Shown: in pieces, positions 20,801-28,739 of the stretch
Layout of the letters: each line of letters begins with the position of its first letter
Position numbering within the stretch: the first letter of the stretch is position 1
Program-made: the position numbers and the translations under genes
Notes under the pieces: model-generated
What the model saw: the letters and a program-made list of their open reading frames with translations, nothing else
Database searches by the model: none
What the model was told of the DNA's origin: nothing
Assembly (NCBI GenBank): GCA_947493145.1
Contig: CANLPZ010000003.1
Span: 1-64,000, forward strand
Length of the DNA: 64,000 nucleotides
Source of the DNA: an uncultured Paracoccaceae bacterium
GTDB taxonomy: Bacteria; Pseudomonadota; Alphaproteobacteria; Rhodobacterales; Rhodobacteraceae
Direction of reading: 5' to 3'

Positions 20801-23800
20801 CACATTGTTAACCGATCCGGCATCAATATCATCTTGGGTCACAGTGTATAAGAAAACACAGCTTGTATCGCTGTCACCCGGCGCAAGTGGTCCCGCGATC
20901 GTACAGGTCCCCGCAACGCGGCTGTCGGTGACACGAATGTTTTCAAGCGTCACCAAACGGTTGTTGGTAACGGTAATCGTGAATGACACCTGTTGACCCA
21001 CATCGGTAAAGGCCGCGGCTGGCGTCCCTGTTGTCAGCTCTTTCAGTACAGTCAGTTCACCACTGTCAGTGACCAAAGGATGATCATCTTCTGCGGTTTC
21101 TGTCACCACGCTCCCATCCGGCGATGCGCCTTCGGCGGTGGCCGTATTGGTCAAACTTTGCGCGTCAATGTCATCTTGGGTGACCGTGTAATCGCCCGTA
21201 CAGACCAATACATCCCCTGTTCCAGTTGCCCCTGCTTCAAGCGTGAATGGTGCGGTTGCCGCAACGCCGTTCACAGTACAGGTCAACACCGGTATCAACG
21301 GATCGGTCACAGTGATATTGCTGATCTGTTGGTTGCCGGTGTTGGTTGTGGTGATTGTATAGGTCAGCACATCATCAACGGCAGCAGGATCATTGCCCGC
21401 CGTCACATCTTTGGTCGATGTCAGTTCAGGGTCTGGTGCGCCGTTAACGGTGACAGTCTGTGCGGGTGAAACCACATCCACCGCGCCAAAGGTCGTGTTT
21501 GCCGTGGCATTATTGGTAACAAATGCAGAGTCTAATCCACCGCTCCCGTCACCCTGAACAGCATCCAGATCCGCTTGGGTTATGAAATAAGTGGCCGTAC
21601 AGGTTGTGGTTTCGTCTGGCGATAAAATACCATCCGCCGTTGGCAAACAAGCGATGGGATTTGGAAACTTATCATCGGTAATCGTAATTGGATTTTCCAA
21701 AGCAGGACGCACCAAAACGCCACCGATCATAGTGCCGGGCGACGTATTGGTCACCGTATACGTGTAAACAATCGGATCGCCGACGGCTGAAAATGTTGCG
21801 ACATCCGCCTCTTTCAACATATCAATCGACGGGTCCGCATCACCGGGTATCGTTTCATCCGCTGGGGCGCTTTCAGTGCCATCCGCGTCTGTGGCCGTTG
21901 CAATGTTGGTTACCGATCCCAAAGCCACGTCATCGGCCGTAATCGTGTAGCTTGCAGTGCAGACAAGCGGTGGATCCGTTGGTGCGAGATTTCCAGCTGG
22001 ACAACTAACAGCCCCAATCAGGTTATCGTCGATCGAAATCGGTCCGATCAAAGTCGTATTACCCGTATTGGTGATCGTATAATCGTACGTCGCAACATTT
22101 CCTGTCGCAAAGGCAGTTGTTGGATTTCCAGAAGGATCTGCAAGCCCAGTCAGCGTCTTTTCCATTTCCATTTCAGGTGTCTGGATCGCTGTCGCAGTCG
22201 CGGTTGCAGGCGCCAAAGGATCGGTTGCAACTGGATTGCCGTTATGTGTTGTGGCGGCGGTCGCTTGGTTGGTAAAACTACCCGCATCAATATCCGCCTG
22301 ATCCGGTATCCAAGTGGCGGTACATGTTACACTGTCTCCCGGAGCCACATTGACAGGCCCGACTGCCGGACAGTCCAACGTCGCTGGGATGGAAAGATCA
22401 GTCACAGTGATCGTATCGGTCAATGTAACGTTGCCCGAATTGGTTACGGTAAATTCGAACGAAACACTATCTGTTGTCGCCGCATAGGTTGATGGCGTGC
22501 CTGGTTCAACCGCTTTGGCAATCTCTATCTCCGGCTGCTGAGACGCATTTACTGTTTCTGAAACTTGTGGTGACTCAATTGCGGCAACACCATCGGGATA
22601 GGTCGCAGACGGGACAACCGGTTGATTGACCGATGCAGTGGCCAAATTGATCACACTGCCCGCATCCAGATCATCCTGATCAACAGTATATGTGGCTGTA
22701 CACGTCAACGTCGCAGTCGGCGCAAGCCCCCCTGCTGGTAACGCGGGACAGGTCACTGTTGTGCGGTCATCCGCCACGGTTATTGGCGCCGTTAACGTTA
22801 TATTTCCATCATTGGTGACAACGTAATCATAGGTGATCTGATCCCCAACAGCCGTAAAATTGGCACCCGACGTCGCTGTTTTCACAGTACTGATAACGGG
22901 CAATTGGTCTGGACCTGACAGGGTCACGTCGTCTTCTGCTTCGTTAGTGCCATCACTGACTGTTACTGTGTTGGTCACGGCGCCCGTATCAATATCACCT
23001 TGAACGAGGGTATAGACCGTTGACAATGGCGAGCCGTCCGCACATGTCACAGCAGATGAATTGGGCGCAATGTCACCGATCGGGCAACTGAACCCCGTCA
23101 GGTCATCGGTCAATGTGAACCCTGTCAGCGTGACGTTACCGTCGTTAAACACTTCAAATGTAAAGGTTTCGGTCGTCGGTAAATTGTCAAATGTGCCGCT
23201 GCCGTCGGATTCTGTTTTCACAACGCTCAGCGCAAGATTGATGTCTTCTAAATCGACGGTCGCCGAATCTGTGGCTGGGGCAACCGTTGTGCCCGCCGGT
23301 GGTGTGGCAGTCCCGCTTACCGTGTTTGTGACGTCGCTGCCGTCATCAATGTCGTCTTGGGTAATGGTGTAACTTGTCGTTACCGTCGCTGTGTCACCTG
23401 GCGCCAAGCTGGCAATCACATTAGACGGGCTAAACGACAATGACTGCGTCCCACCTGTGCTGGTGTGCGTGTCCGTCAACGTGATATCCGTCAACGTAAC
23501 ATTGCCTGTGTTGGTCACCAAATGGCTGTAGGTCACTGTTGTTCCAACTGCGACGTCGGTGTCATCACTTGGCGTTTTTTCAATGGTAAAGGCCGGCGCG
23601 CGTGTTGGACCCGCAACAGTTACGTCATCGTCAACCGTTGTCGCACCTGTCGCTGATGCAAGGGCTTGGTTATAGACCTCCCCTGCGTCGATATCCGACT
23701 GCTGGATAACATAAGTCCCCGTACAGCTGTCATCGCTGGCCGTTGGTGCAAGCGTCCCAATCGTACACGTCAGCCCAAGCGTTGCATCATTTACCTCGAC

Positions 23801-26800
23801 GTTTTCAAGTGTCAGGTTCCCAACGTTTGTGACTTCGATAGAATAGTTGATAACATCGCCAACGGCCGCAAATTCCGTCAAACTTGCTGTTTTATCGATT
23901 TCCAACAAACGTGTGGCCGCTGCTGGGTCGATATTGATCGTATTGGTATCTGATGCAGTTTCCGTCGCCCCCGTTGGGCTGGTTCCAAGCGCTTCAGCTT
24001 CGTTTAAGATACTGCCAGTGTCCAAATCATCCTGCGTTACAGTGTAAAGACCGGTACAACTGTTGTCAGTCGCACCTGGCACCAAATTGGTAATCGTACA
24101 GGATAAACTTGGGATCAACGGATCTGTCACAACAACAGAGGCCAACGTTTGAACTCCGTCATTTGTCACAGCGAACGTATATTCGATGACTTCGCCCAAA
24201 GTGTCGAACGTCGTGCCGCCATCAACCGCCAAGCTCGTTTTTGACAAGGACAACATTGGCGCAACATTTGCCATTACTGTGGCAGAGCTACTTGGGGATG
24301 TGACCGTAACACCACCCAGCTCAAAAGAGGCAGACGCCGTGTTGTCCACTTGCCCTGTGTCAATATCCGATTGCGACACCGGACCATACGTCCGACTACA
24401 GCTAAAGCTGTCGGTCGGGAACAAGTTTAATGGTTGTTCCGTACAGGTAAATGGTGCGCCGATCAGCGGATCATCGATCGTTATGGGCTGACTGCTGGAA
24501 ATGACGGTTTGGCCTGAGTTCGTAACTGTAAACGTATAAGTCAACGTGTCGGTCAGATCGTCGTAATCCGCGGTATCTGCAACCTTATCAAGTGTGATGC
24601 CAGGTGCGCCCACCTGTGGGATCGCCACGCTGTCCGTATTGGATGTGACGTTCCCGTCACTGGCAGAGGCTACGTTCACAACAGTGCCCGCAGCCGCATC
24701 CGCACCCGTTATCGTATAGGTCGCACGGCATTCAACGGATGCACCTGGCGCGATCGGTCCCGCGGGACACACAATTGGGTCGGTGATTTTGTCATCCGTT
24801 ACCGTAACTGGGTCAGTGATCGTCGTATTGCCGCTATTCGTCACGGTATAAACATAATCAACCGTCGCACCATCAAAGAAATCAGTGGCCAAAACAGGAT
24901 CAGGATCCGAGGCTTTCGCCATCGTCAATTCAGGGGATTGTGTTGCCGGTACCGTTAATGAGACATCATCTGAGGCAACAGGCGTTCCATCCGCGGTTTG
25001 CGCAGTCGCAGACGCAGTATTTGTTACGCCTCCTGCATCAATATCGCTTTGCAATACATCATAAACGGCTGACGTACAGGTCACCGACGCACCAGGATCC
25101 AATGTGACTGCGGGACAGGTAACCGACACTTTGTCATCCGCCACGCTAAACGTAGATAAGCGCGAATTCCCGTTGTTTGTCAGAACATATTCATAAACCA
25201 ATTCATCGGTGTCGGACGTTATCGGGTTCGGACCCGAAGATAACGATTTTTCGATCAACAATTCAGTTTCAATTACGGCCGTGACTTCTGCCTGTGCTTG
25301 CCCAGTTTCTGTAACACCCCCAACGGTAAGCGTGGCATCAACCGTGTTCGGCACTGATCCCGCATCCATATCATCCAGATCAATTTCATAACTCGCCGTA
25401 CATGTGATCGTTGCCCCGGGTGCAACGGCGCCCGCAGGACAAGATTCATCCAACGTCAATGCATCTGCTATTGCGGGCGGAGCAGGCCACGTCACGTTAC
25501 CCGTGTTGGTGATTTCGAATTCATATGAAATGGTTTCGCCCGCCGCGGCATAGGTCGTCGGCGTGGGGACTTTGGTAATTGTGAATGTTGGATCGGCGAC
25601 CGGCCCAGAAAGTGCAACCGTATCTGTAACCGGTACCAACGCCGCACCTGATGGGTCATCCGCAGTAACCGTCGCTGTGTTATCCAACGTTGTGCCCGAA
25701 TTGATGAAAGCATCAATATCGTCTTGCGTGACCGTGTAGGTCCCAGTGCAAACCAATTGATTTGCCGCACTTGGTGCGGCTGGTGGTACAGGCGGAACAA
25801 GCGTTGCGACAGAACACGACAATGACGGGATACGTGGGTCACTGACCTCAACGTCGCTTAACGTCACATTTCCAGTATTGGTTGCGGTGAATGTATAGGT
25901 GATCGTCTCACCAACCGTGCTAAACGATGTGGGGCTTGCCTCTTTTTCCAACGTTATAGCAGGATTTTGCGGAGGCCCCGTCAATGTGACCTCGTCCGTC
26001 AATGGTCCAAGCGTCCCAAACTCTGGATCCCCTGTGGCTTGGGCCACATTCGTTAGGGTTCCCGCGTCCAAATCGGCCTGTGTAACCGTATATGTCGCAC
26101 TACACATCGCCATGTTTGGCGCAGGCGCGCCGGCCTCAACGCTTGGCAACGTTGTTGGCGTACAGGTTACGGTCCCAATTTTGTCGTCTTCTACAGCAAT
26201 ATCGAAAATATCAACCGAACCAATGTTCGCGACAACGTAATTATAGGTGATAACCTCACCGACCTGTGCAAAAGTGGTTGCCCCCCCGTCCACAGTTTTT
26301 TCCAACGTATAACCTGGCGCAATGGTTTCGATTGCAGCGTTTCCAAGATTTTGACCGCGCCCAAAATCCCAAAAGTTATCGTCCGGATCATCGTCTAAAA
26401 CTTGTGAAACAGTTTGACCTGTCGACAATATATTGCTCAACAAAGCCGGATTGGTTGAATTGAACCACGCCGTGTTAAATGTGTTGTTCCCAAACCCTGT
26501 GGTGAACCCAAGGCTCGTATCGCCGTTCGTGTTTGTGATCTCTGATGTGATCCCAGACCAAGACCCGACATTAAAACCGTTGATCAATAAGCTAATATCA
26601 TTCTCGTCAAACCCACCAGGCTGTGTATCCCCATCAAAGGCGGAAAACCGAACGTCCATTCGCGCGATCGCACCACCAAAATAATCGCTACACGTCGCAA
26701 ACCCACAATCAAGCTGAATTGGATCATTTACAGTAAACGGGTTTCCGCGAAATTGTGTCGGGGTGCCGGTGTTGTTGAACCCACGAAACGCACCATCGGG

Positions 26801-27004
26801 ATCGCTAAACTGATAATAGACGTTCCCATTCACACCCGTCAGAACGATAACAACACCCCCAGCCGCTGGATATTCTGGGGGCAACGGTAAAGACGTCGGC
26901 GCAGGAACATTTTCCGTATACGGCGTTGCCATAGCTACGGACGAAATCGCACAAAAAGCTAGGACAAAAAAATATTTGAAAAACCGCTGAGTAAATATCT
27001 GCAT
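14819..27004 (-). CDS. Giant DUF11-repeat surface protein, module B (complete, 4,061 residues)
   Basis: The start ATG at 27004 has AGGG seven bases upstream. A signal peptide (residues 1-26, cleavage near SVAMA) leads to a ~200-residue unique N-terminal domain. About 28 DUF11 repeats of ~115 residues follow, each ending in a TQDDIDAG...NTA-type signature. Most carry two cysteines, but a subset (roughly the 9th, 18th-20th and 26th-28th) lacks them. Two more divergent DUF11-like domains come next. The C-terminus is an SdrD-B-like domain (IIGKVFDDRNMNGRQDG, EPGLANVRL) and a basic tail (LRLTYY...IERTINRLQ) shared with the protein at 1-3888. It is likely a filamentous cell-surface adhesin, exported by Sec and presented with the co-encoded barrel. 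There is no LPXTG motif or RTX-type signal, so the anchoring route is unknown. Confidence 0.88.
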   Translation of the reverse strand: MQIFTQRFFKYFFVLAFCAISSVAMATPYTENVPAPTSLPLPPEYPAAGGVVIVLTGVNGNVYYQFSDPDGAFRGFNNTGTPTQFRGNPFTVNDPIQLDCGFATCSDYFGGAIARMDVRFSAFDGDTQPGGFDENDISLLINGFNVGSWSGITSEITNTNGDTSLGFTTGFGNNTFNTAWFNSTNPALLSNILSTGQTVSQVLDDDPDDNFWDFGRGQNLGNAAIETIAPGYTLEKTVDGGATTFAQVGEVITYNYVVANIGSVDIFDIAVEDDKIGTVTCTPTTLPSVEAGAPAPNMAMCSATYTVTQADLDAGTLTNVAQATGDPEFGTLGPLTDEVTLTGPPQNPAITLEKEASPTSFSTVGETITYTFTATNTGNVTLSDVEVSDPRIPSLSCSVATLVPPVPPAAPSAANQLVCTGTYTVTQDDIDAFINSGTTLDNTATVTADDPSGAALVPVTDTVALSGPVADPTFTITKVPTPTTYAAAGETISYEFEITNTGNVTWPAPPAIADALTLDESCPAGAVAPGATITCTASYEIDLDDMDAGSVPNTVDATLTVGGVTETGQAQAEVTAVIETELLIEKSLSSGPNPITSDTDELVYEYVLTNNGNSRLSTFSVADDKVSVTCPAVTLDPGASVTCTSAVYDVLQSDIDAGGVTNTASATAQTADGTPVASDDVSLTVPATQSPELTMAKASDPDPVLATDFFDGATVDYVYTVTNSGNTTITDPVTVTDDKITDPIVCPAGPIAPGASVECRATYTITGADAAAGTVVNVASASDGNVTSNTDSVAIPQVGAPGITLDKVADTADYDDLTDTLTYTFTVTNSGQTVISSSQPITIDDPLIGAPFTCTEQPLNLFPTDSFSCSRTYGPVSQSDIDTGQVDNTASASFELGGVTVTSPSSSATVMANVAPMLSLSKTSLAVDGGTTFDTLGEVIEYTFAVTNDGVQTLASVVVTDPLIPSLSCTITNLVPGATDNSCTGLYTVTQDDLDTGSILNEAEALGTSPTGATETASDTNTINIDPAAATRLLEIDKTASLTEFAAVGDVINYSIEVTNVGNLTLENVEVNDATLGLTCTIGTLAPTASDDSCTGTYVIQQSDIDAGEVYNQALASATGATTVDDDVTVAGPTRAPAFTIEKTPSDDTDVAVGTTVTYSHLVTNTGNVTLTDITLTDTHTSTGGTQSLSFSPSNVIASLAPGDTATVTTSYTITQDDIDDGSDVTNTVSGTATPPAGTTVAPATDSATVDLEDINLALSVVKTESDGSGTFDNLPTTETFTFEVFNDGNVTLTGFTLTDDLTGFSCPIGDIAPNSSAVTCADGSPLSTVYTLVQGDIDTGAVTNTVTVSDGTNEAEDDVTLSGPDQLPVISTVKTATSGANFTAVGDQITYDYVVTNDGNITLTAPITVADDRTTVTCPALPAGGLAPTATLTCTATYTVDQDDLDAGSVINLATASVNQPVVPSATYPDGVAAIESPQVSETVNASQQPEIEIAKAVEPGTPSTYAATTDSVSFEFTVTNSGNVTLTDTITVTDLSIPATLDCPAVGPVNVAPGDSVTCTATWIPDQADIDAGSFTNQATAATTHNGNPVATDPLAPATATATAIQTPEMEMEKTLTGLADPSGNPTTAFATGNVATYDYTITNTGNTTLIGPISIDDNLIGAVSCPAGNLAPTDPPLVCTASYTITADDVALGSVTNIATATDADGTESAPADETIPGDADPSIDMLKEADVATFSAVGDPIVYTYTVTNTSPGTMIGGVLVRPALENPITITDDKFPNPIACLPTADGILSPDETTTCTATYFITQADLDAVQGDGSGGLDSAFVTNNATANTTFGAVDVVSPAQTVTVNGAPDPELTSTKDVTAGNDPAAVDDVLTYTITTTNTGNQQISNITVTDPLIPVLTCTVNGVAATAPFTLEAGATGTGDVLVCTGDYTVTQDDIDAQSLTNTATAEGASPDGSVVTETAEDDHPLVTDSGELTVLKELTTGTPAAAFTDVGQQVSFTITVTNNRLVTLENIRVTDSRVAGTCTIAGPLAPGDSDTSCVFLYTVTQDDIDAGSVNNVASAVGTPVTPGAEDVSGSDDITVFGPSFEPELTVNKTADVTEFDAEGDEIVYTYTILNSGNVTIADQPTLTDDKIPTASISCDAFPASGLGPTEFLTCTATYTVTQDDVDAGGVTNIATATAVDTYNGGTITADATETVDSVRTPAMTVEKEASDTSLVSAGDTITYTYTVTNTGNVTLEPITLSDSHTSAAGTALLTLQDGGVIATLAPDGVAILTATYTVTQADIDAGADLTNTVTATPTPPAGTTLDPVTADETVTVEVADPSMDVLKTVSTAPDPIVPGVSVVTFEITIENDGNVSLTAPSLTDTVRRLDNTLITPAPTPSFVSGDTAPTGTAGVFDVGETWVYTVTHTITQDDIDAGGITNSVVAEATDPFGTDIQDTSDTGTGTGSTPTPFVIDPEPAVEGLKTITSSTIAVDETVVFEIKVENTGNVTLNSVEVTSDTLTRADGTPLTLTTAPVFVSADQGSSEGTLLVGETATYRATYVLTQADVDAGGIVNTAVVAGTDPNGTVTTDVTDNGSGGGDDDPTELTIPASPAVSMIKSLLTGGPTFNAVGDELVFNFAVTNEGNVTLTEAIEITDPMITDAGQTIVCDPVPLAPGATLNCQGSYFVTQDDIDAGEVMNSATASSDEAAPTDPSDVTVPALQEPALSMTKVADDMASEAFFVGAIASYTYTVTNSGNTTITDPISISDNKIDTADITCPAFPVSGIAPGGTYVCTATYEVTVDDNSLGVVTNNATASDGNVTSPSVSETIPNDGVPALTTQKSLFAVNGDTGETEFDAVGDVLTYEFTVTNSGTISFSNDINVVDPLIAESPITCFTSTPADPDVRAGEFVTCQGTYTVTQTDLDAGEVFNEATSQTTFGVGPTTVESPAATETTSANTNPGLEIAKSVATLPVTAVDQVLTYTLTITNTGNQTLSFVRATDPLLPDLVCETDSLETGDVLVCSDTYTVTQDDIDNPTSTLVNTANVTALNPQGDPVEDETKLVTDMPAAAPAFTLAKSANPDPFGAVGTAVLYTFTATNTGTVTLFDVTIGDDIVDPAFSCTIDRLDVGATDNSCTLSYTVTQDDLDAGEITNTADATATDPFGTEVEATDTITTDGPPHEPALEAVKTASVGGTAVGSVITYTLTIENTGNVSLTPPVIVDTMTRNNGSVVSLDTPFAYVSGDTDNDDFVDVDETWTYTATYTLGQADLNAGGLSNTVTATAQSPDGTPASDVSDDGDDSDGNTSDDATEVPIVPGPALNTVKTVVSGVPALGETITYEIVGTNTGNVTLTTPTITDSISRLDGGGATGASTGPTLTSGNAAGIDPGESWVWEFTYEITQDDVDAGGLSNTATAGGTAPNGDVVTDQSDDGDDSDGNTADDDTRFEITPVPELTVIKEVTTTGDAPGETVEFLITVANTGEATIRDISVTDAMTNNNGDPLSPVTVTLASGDPSLLAVGSALTYTVSYSLTQADIDSGGVTNTATASGTAPNGTNVSDISDVPTGGDGSTPTVAPISQVDTMVATKVANTPTRIAPNLFEVQFTMTLQNTGNVTQTGLRLEDDLSVFVAPATLSSIATPVISGFASGSANAGYNGTTDILLATTDASLAPGATGTIELTVVYDVTNGQPVGDNVFSATSDRISSAVSASTPVIAGADPDIIATKTVTPDRATVGQTVTYTMSFTNNLATDEANLTLVDALPNGLVYSDGSATYDGAATPQPDVAGRMLLWRDVTIPAGATVTVTIDARVTDGGLGNLVNQAYVLDPSGARVSNIATATLRLPVEAVFDCADIIGKVFDDRNMNGRQDGVVDNGQISDQNFYADGKFQIAPTIVEKDAEPGLANVRLSTVTGTIITTDEYGRFSVPCAELPGDIGANFTLKLDTRSLPSGYQLTTENPRVIRVTAGTMARMNFGATIATVVDIDLMDSAFASGSAQMTPALKVGVDQLIEALQKDPSVLRLTYYRAGESQHLAQQRLDNLERLIRDKWRRFGTGRLPIERTINRLQ

Positions 27005-27198
27005 TGTAATGCCCTAAACCACAATTATTCCGGAACTTTATCTCTTTTCATCTGAAATGACACAAGGGTAATCTGGGGTCATTTTTCCCATGCGGCATTT
27101 TTCACATAGTTTCCCCACTTGACGACACAAGGATGTGTTTTGCCGTGAGCGGGGGTCTTCTTTTAGGGTGGAAGAAACCAGCTTTTTGGGGATGACCT

Positions 27199-28569
27199 AT
27201 GACGACATTTTCTGGACCAAAGGCAGCGACCATTGCAGTCGTTTTAGCGTTTCTTGGCGCATGTACCGTATTTGCTCAGGGCGCAACCCAGACGGATTAT
27301 TCCATCGAACAATTCGGCGCGGCGCCCGAAGTTCCAAACGGCGCTTTGTCCACGGATCTTGCCAACGCCGTCAATGTCGCCTTTGTTGAAAGCATCACCC
27401 AATCCACGTGGACCCAAGATCAAAGCATTGCCTTAACCGAAATCGCCACGTCGAACGATCCTCGTTTGGCATGGATGATCAGTGATATGTTGCGGTTTGT
27501 AACCTCTGGACAGGTTAACGCTGAATTGGCTGCCGCCGCGTCTGAGCTGCTTGGCAAACAATTCAGCGCCGTAAACGCGTGGGGCGAAGTCACCGATCAA
27601 TTGATTGCGTGGGACATACCCGAACCACCGAACTATTTGGCTGTGAAACGGGAAATATTCACAACCATCGTTCCTCAATGGGAGCCCCTGTTTGTCGAAG
27701 GCGACATTGATTGGCGCCATGTGTCTTGGGGCGGCGTGTTGATTGATGATCGGCCCTTTGACACCACCGATGAGCCTTGCAATTGCATCCCTGCGGCCGA
27801 CAACCCAACCGTCACATCCGCGGATGACGCCACTTGGCTGGCCGATGATGCGATTGTCTTTGGCGTTGAAGTGAACGGAGAGACCCGCGCCTACCCCCGC
27901 CGCATTATGGAGGTGCGCGAGATGGTCAACGACACGCTTGGTGGCCGTGATCTGGGCATTCCTTATTGCACCCTTTGCGGGGCGGCGCAGGCTTATTTCA
28001 CAGACCAGTTGCCCGCCGGTGTCGACCGCCCGATCCTGCGCACGTCCGGAATGCTGATCCGGTCGAACAAAGTCATGTATGACCTGACCACCATGTCAGT
28101 TTTTGACACCTTCCTTGGCAAGGCCGTTACCGGCCCGTTGCATAAAATGGGCATCGAGCTGAAACAAGCCGCGGTGGTCACAACGACATGGGGGCAATGG
28201 AAAGCCGCCCACCCGAACACCACGGTTTTGACCGAAGACCTTGCCCTTGGCCGCGATTTCGATTTCCGCAACAACCGCGATGCAAATGGTCCTATTTTTC
28301 CAGTCGGAGACGTCGACCCCCGCTTGCCAATCCACGAGGACGTGATCGGCATCGTGACAGCATCCGGCACTCCCATCGCCTTTCCCCGCGTATCGTCGCA
28401 AGTGGCGCTGTCCCAAGGGCAAAAGATCACCTTTGAAAACGTCGAATTGGTATTGGACGCTGGCGGGATCAAAGCGGTGGATGCAAATGGCAATGATTTG
28501 GGCAGCCACCAAGCGTTCTGGTTCGCATGGTCGCAGTTTCACCCAGATACGCAGCTGTGGATGCCATAG
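27199..28569 (+). CDS. DUF3179 domain-containing exported protein
   Basis: This 456-residue protein starts at ATG 27199 with GGGGA six bases upstream. The N-terminus is hydrophobic with LGAC near residue 22, so it could be a lipoprotein or a cleaved secreted protein. DUF3179 hallmarks are visible: PCNCIPA, FGVEVNGETRAYP and the IPYCTLCGAAQAYF cysteine motif. The biochemical role of DUF3179 is not known. It diverges from the giant surface gene across a 194-base spacer and is followed by the isocitrate dehydrogenase gene after 170 bases, with no visible operon link. Confidence 0.82.
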   Translation: MTTFSGPKAATIAVVLAFLGACTVFAQGATQTDYSIEQFGAAPEVPNGALSTDLANAVNVAFVESITQSTWTQDQSIALTEIATSNDPRLAWMISDMLRFVTSGQVNAELAAAASELLGKQFSAVNAWGEVTDQLIAWDIPEPPNYLAVKREIFTTIVPQWEPLFVEGDIDWRHVSWGGVLIDDRPFDTTDEPCNCIPAADNPTVTSADDATWLADDAIVFGVEVNGETRAYPRRIMEVREMVNDTLGGRDLGIPYCTLCGAAQAYFTDQLPAGVDRPILRTSGMLIRSNKVMYDLTTMSVFDTFLGKAVTGPLHKMGIELKQAAVVTTTWGQWKAAHPNTTVLTEDLALGRDFDFRNNRDANGPIFPVGDVDPRLPIHEDVIGIVTASGTPIAFPRVSSQVALSQGQKITFENVELVLDAGGIKAVDANGNDLGSHQAFWFAWSQFHPDTQLWMP

Positions 28570-28739
28570 AACAGCAATAAAATAATCTGTCTAAAACCCG
28601 AATACATTATATTGTTCAGGCCATGCGAACCTAAGATGCACGTGCGACAACTGCCCGCCCCGTATACAAAGGTATACCGTTTACCTTCGCGATGATCTGC
28701 GCTACATCAGCCGCAAATCATTCTAAGGGTTCGAATCTC

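Noticed and set aside
14819..27004. Many long open frames on the plus strand opposite the giant gene
   Set aside because: They are shadows caused by the biased, repeat-derived codon usage of the minus-strand gene; none has a ribosome site and recognisable domain together.
28662..28677. Two GTATAC palindromes ten bases apart upstream of icd as an operator
   Set aside because: Six-base palindromes are common by chance and match no regulator I recognise.
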